From NCBI GenBank assembly GCA_025769875.1, contig JAGFNK010001309.1, positions 1-11,091 on the forward strand: 11,091 nt of DNA, written 5' to 3'. This document shows positions 7,906-11,091 of the stretch, one piece after another; positions within the stretch are counted from its first letter, which is position 1, and every line of letters begins with the position of its first letter. The DNA comes from Russula earlei (Eukaryota > Basidiomycota > Agaricomycetes > Russulales > Russulaceae). The notes beneath the pieces were generated by a model. The model searched no databases and had not been told where the DNA came from. It worked only from the letters and a program-made list of their open reading frames with translations. The translations under genes were made by a program, and so were the position numbers.

Positions 7906-8438
7906 TCTCCAAAAAATTTGTCCCGGGTCCTTCCGAAGTGCGCGACGCACCACGAAGGCGCTCCGCGTGTCTTCGCCTTTGGGAGCAAAATCCACTACAA
8001 TTAGCACATGTGAGTGGTCTCTCCAAGGCCAACTTGAGCCATCATGGCATATTGCTTCGCAAGCCCATATTGCAGACATGACAACCCAATCACGGCGTGA
8101 CCACGCCCTACTTCGCCGGACTCGGACGACTTGACAATCTGCATATTTTAACGGGCACATCCCAAAACGAGCCGGTGATCGAAGGACTACATCGGCGTCA
8201 GCACGCCTACACCCCGCGGAGCACATCTATCTGAACCATGTTCGGCCCTGTCATCGTCTGTCTCGGGATGACGTGCCACTCTTCTGCCTCCCTTCAAATT
8301 GCCATATTATAGGTCGTATCAAGCTTAACCATGCTAGCCCCGAGTCTCTGTGCCTAAATCGCGACGACACACATCTTGTCTACCCAAGTCGCCTACAAAG
8401 GATTTAAAATATCAGGGGTTGCAGTTGGCCCCAACCTT
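7906..8438. other. Host flank, no supported gene
   Basis: CpG-rich sequence. An open frame on the minus strand (7879-8226, 115 codons) is Arg-, Cys- and Trp-rich without a recognisable motif and crosses into the AT-rich block, so I do not call it. A TGACGT (CRE-like) occurs at about 8268. It may be intergenic or promoter sequence. Confidence 0.35.
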
Positions 8439-8873
8439 GTACGGTGATGTCTAGGAGTGGGTTGACGGTCTCGCCCTCGCCACAGCCCGGGCCTCCCAAA
8501 AAGCAATAAATAAAGCATTGCGTCTGTGCTTGTGAACCTCCCGAATCGTCCAATGAGGGAGGACGGGCAACGGCGTTGCCCAACTGAACAGTAACGAGTC
8601 AAATGCAAAGTCGAGCCCTGTACTGCCGATGGAACGAACGCCAAAGTATCGGTGTGCAAGCGGAGGCCAACGGCGCGGCGGTTACCAAGTCTGCAGCAAG
8701 TCCTGCGATCGTCGAGGCCGAGCACTCGCACTCCCAAGTCAAGTCGAATGGCACCACGTCGTTACCGACGACGGAGCGAAACGAGCTTATGGTGGTTGTG
8801 CTCGATCTTACTCACGTGCGTTTACTGTCCCTCCGTCTTTCCATCCGTGGCTCTTCATTTATGTCTCAAGAAC
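8439..8873 (+). repeat. Right copy of the duplicated promoter-like segment
   Basis: Collinear with 65-350, with about 160 extra bases at roughly 8620-8775. Next to GAATCGTCC it has CCAAT (8550-8554), absent from the left copy (CCGAT). The dyad is longer here: GGGCAAC-GGC-GTTGCCC (8565-8581), 7-base arms. The closing part (8814-8873) matches the left copy's CT-rich tract. Several overlapping open frames run through it in all plus frames (8603-8951), which reflects composition rather than coding. No gene starts convincingly downstream on this strand before the convergent F-box gene. Confidence 0.6.
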
Positions 8874-9066
8874 CGGAGGACGTTGTTAACGAGGAACGTG
8901 AGCCCGAGTGCGCGATTGGGAGAAGCGTCAACCGATGACTGTTCTGCCTAATGGGAACTAAGGTAGGTATATCATAAGAGAATAAAAGATCTGAGTAATG
9001 GTAGCTAGGGTAAGGGGGTCAAATAACGATAACGGGAATCGCACAGAGCGTAGATGATAACAGATG
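8874..9066. other. Region downstream of the F-box gene
   Basis: AT-rich at 8960-9060. No AATAAA on the minus strand close to the F-box stop. It may hold that gene's 3' UTR. Confidence 0.35.
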
Positions 9067-10516
9067 CTAAATGGAGTATAAAGAGCTCCTCGACCCTGCC
9101 TGGGTACCCGAATAATTTCTCCGATCTCCCCAACGGTAGACAGCTACAGGATAATCAGTGAGTTGTCGCGCGGTGACGAATCCCTCAATAAATATCGGAA
9201 CAGATTCCACTGGCTGGAGGCCACTCAAGAAAATGCTTTGGAGGGCGGGTAAACACTTCTGTCACTCTTTCTTCCGCGAGCTCTTCCAGGGCTTGGCAGA
9301 CATGTGGCGCAACTTGATCGGACAGGCGCAAATCCTTCACGGCAGTGAACGGCTCCAGAACTTCCAGCCATTGAGTGGTTTCCATGTCGTCTTTCCAGTG
9401 TGATTGAGGATTTGGACGAACGGGATCCACGATGTCGAGCTGTACCAAAGTGGAGAGGAGGGGCAGAGATGAGCTGCAGACCTGAGCCAGCGATGAAACC
9501 TGATAATCCAACTCTCTGCACCTGATTTCCAAGGAGAGCTCCGGAAACTCATGTGTTTCCCGGAAAATTGCAAATCGGATTGCATGTTCGGAAGTGTAGA
9601 CAAATGCTTTGTCGCATGTCCCGAATTCTGCGCGGCTGATCAACTGGTGAAGCTGTGGGACGACAAAGTTGAGGTCCATGAAGAATGTTATCTTAAGTTT
9701 GTTGAGAACGGGAGTCTCGATGTAAGCCAACAAGTCCTCCAAGTACTCGTGAACGCCTTTGAAGAAAAGTTCTCTGAGGGGGAGGACTGAGCGTGTCAGC
9801 GAGGTCGGAGGTCGACTTTCCGGATCGGGGCGAGATCGAGGGGATTGGAATTCAAGACGAAGGGTTTCAAGTCCGGACATCAGCGATAGGCGGTGACCAA
9901 AGCCTGGGGAGAAATGTAACCGGAATGGGGAATATTCCAAAGGCGAAGAGTGACAAGGTGATTGATGGACAAAAGTAGCTTCGGCATTCCTGGGAATGGA
10001 CAATTTTCTAACCAAATATGTCGCAGAAGTGAGGCTGATCCGCCTAAGAACGAATCCGGAAGGGACGCCTCCATATTTCCTTCGCCCGACATGTGCAGAA
10101 GTGTGAGCTCCGGGAATGGTTTCTGCATCTCCGCCACCAATTTTCCCCAATGTGAAGTTGGAATCAGGGACAACTCGATTTCACATATGCGACGGTGGTG
10201 CTCCGATGCGAGGAAAGCAGCTACGTTTCCCCAGCACGAGTCGAGATCTGATTTCGATAATTTATATGTCTTGAGACCTTGGCTTATCACTACAGGCAAG
10301 AGTGACCAGACGTCCAGCATATCAGACATCGGCCTTTTCCCTGTGTACTCAAGTTGCAGGTTCAGGCGACGTGGGATGCAAACACGATATCTTGCCATCT
10401 TTTACATACGTGAACCAGCGTAAGCCATCCCCTTGTCCTTGGGAGCCAGTCGTTCACATAGAGATAGAACATGTCCACGAGGATATCATCGGGGAGCGCG
10501 TTGATTGTCCCCCGAT

Positions 10517-10569
10517 CTAAAATCGATTAATCAATGGTCGTTATGAGCACAAAGCAAAAAGAGACTTAC
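10517..10569 (-). other. F-box gene intron 2 (53 nt)
   Basis: On the minus strand it begins with consensus GTAAGT and ends TTTTAG, with TTGATTAATC as a possible branch region. Exon 2 ends in phase 0, but the F-box frame after the AG needs one more base, which is the first of the four frame breaks. Confidence 0.7.
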
Positions 10570-10654
10570 TCCGGTGATGTGGGCGATGACCTCTTTTCGA
10601 CGAGGCTTGGGAGGGACCACCAATCGAGGAGCGGGGGGCGCAAGGAAATAATGA

Positions 10655-10728
10655 CTGGACGAAGGCAATCAGTGATGAGAAGATGTGATGACGGACAGGC
10701 CGAAGACGACTATGAGATAATCAGTTAC
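10655..10728 (-). other. F-box gene intron 1 (74 nt)
   Basis: On the minus strand it begins GTAACT and ends GTCCAG, with a branch-like CTGAT 13 bases before the AG. Exon 1 ends after two bases of a codon and exon 2 supplies the third (AA|T), so the phases agree. This join gives the only ATG-led model. Confidence 0.7.
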
Positions 10729-10778
10729 TTCAGGGACGGTGACAATGAAGCTCTGTCGACGTACAAGCGAAAGCTCAT

Positions 10779-11091
10779 CAGTTAGGATGTAGCGTCTGGG
10801 GGTTTAACTTGCTCGTCTGTGATTACCCACCAGCCACCAGCGAAGCGAGACCTTTATTATATTGAAACGCACAGGCTGAAACCGCGTAGACGGCCCACCA
10901 TGTCCGGTGGATCGAGGAGACCGTCTGGGATTCGAGGGAGACGTGCGCGCTGGCCATGACGGTGTGGATAGGCCGTCGACTCTGATCTAAAGGAGAAAAA
11001 AGAGGCGAAACGTACGCACGATCAAGTCAGAGTCAGACGGGCGGTTATATACAGTGATGAAACATCGCTCGAGGATTGAGGGCGTCAGGCA
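10779..11091 (-). promoter_or_regulatory. Upstream region of the F-box gene
   Basis: On the minus strand a TATA-like TATAATAAAGG lies at 10861-10851, about 75-80 bases before the ATG, a usual distance in fungi. A further TATATAA lies at about 11050, near the window edge. Between them a 44-codon frame (10957-10823, starting MASAHVSL) could be an upstream ORF if the distal box is used, or a shadow. C/T-rich runs (about 11000) fit a fungal promoter. Which start is used cannot be decided here. Confidence 0.4.

Larger units (their letters stand above)
9067..10778 (-). pseudogene. F-box domain protein, three exons, four frameshifts
   Basis: Start 10778 (MSFRLYVDRASLSPSL), exon 1 10778-10729, exon 2 10654-10570 (HYFLAPPAPRLVVPPKP, ending IAHITG), exon 3 10516-9067, stop TAG 9069-9067. 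The F-box opens exon 3: TINALPDDILVDMF, then TLVHVCKRWQDIVFAS. The rest matches a large Agaricomycete F-box family: PRRLNLQL, SLIPTSHWGKL, LPDSFLGGSASLLRH, HLVTLRLWNIPHSGYISP, LETLRLEFQSPRSRPD, EYLEDLLAYIETPVLNKL, QVCSSSLPLL, EEVTEV-like end, and IFIEGFVTARQLTDYPVAV. F-box proteins bind Skp1 in SCF ubiquitin ligases through the F-box; the C-terminal part, probably leucine-rich-repeat-like, would choose the target (unknown). Frame is lost at the exon 3 start (C5 run 10509-10513), at 10373-10375, at 9889-9890 and at 9251-9253. Correcting these gives about 528 residues with no nonsense codon, so it is a very young pseudogene or a gene with base-calling errors. Confidence 0.88.

Noticed and set aside
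7879..8226. 115-codon minus-strand frame
   Set aside because: Crosses the border between AT-rich and host sequence, has odd Arg/Cys/Trp-rich composition and no family resemblance.
8603..8951. Three overlapping plus-strand frames
   Set aside because: All three frames are open over the same GC-rich stretch, and the related left copy does not conserve any of them.
9889..9890. Programmed frameshifting in the F-box gene
   Set aside because: No slippery heptamer with a downstream stem is evident, and four separate breaks in one gene are better explained by indels or base-calling errors.
9551..10423. Plus-strand frames over the F-box gene (for example 9962-10423, 153 codons)
   Set aside because: They are antisense shadows; the minus strand carries clear family wording throughout.
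1..11091. tRNA, rRNA, CRISPR arrays, bacterial operons or defence systems
   Set aside because: No A/B-box pairs with a cloverleaf, no rRNA core motifs, no regularly spaced repeats; the genes are eukaryotic.

Overview
This window looks like a nuclear segment of a filamentous basidiomycete (Agaricomycetes). The evidence is short phase-matched introns (74 and 53 nt) in an F-box gene whose C-terminal wording matches a large mushroom-type F-box family, and a Tf1/sushi-type chromovirus (Ty3/gypsy with an integrase chromodomain), an element class common in these fungi. The genus cannot be told from the sequence. There is no bacterial gene organisation, no CRISPR array, no rRNA and no tRNA that I can support.

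Layout. 1-597 is GC- and CpG-richer host sequence without a convincing gene; it carries the left copy of a diverged duplicated segment (65-350). 598-7905 is a strongly CpG-poor, AT-richer block of nested transposons. It starts with a non-coding repeat-like stretch (598-1180), then an old 5'-truncated chromovirus (about 1181-6026: RT, RNase H, integrase, chromodomain, polypurine tract, 3' LTR). Its RT is split by a 962-bp solo LTR (1279-2240) with a perfect 5-bp target duplication (CTGTT); removing the insert and one CTGTT copy rejoins the RT reading frame exactly. Downstream lies a nearly perfect fold-back element (6152-6243, continuing at 7102-7106), split by a second, unrelated solo LTR (6244-7096) with a perfect TTTCC duplication. 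7102-7905 is AT-rich filler. 7906-9066 is host sequence again, with the right copy of the duplicated segment (8439-8873). 9067-10778 on the minus strand is an F-box protein gene of about 528 residues in three exons, broken by four single-base frameshifts but no nonsense codon. 10779-11091 is its upstream region.

How the parts relate. The transposon layers give a relative history: the chromovirus came before the solo LTR inside it, and the fold-back element came before the solo LTR inside that. Decay differs by region. The chromovirus has at least seven conserved arginine codons turned to TGA (CGA to TGA, the signature of deamination at methylated CpG), whereas the F-box gene has only indels, mostly in C/G runs, so it is either very recently inactivated or affected by base-calling errors. 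I found no clearly new biological system. The most unusual items are the interrupted 97-bp fold-back element and the duplicated promoter-like segments flanking the transposon block.
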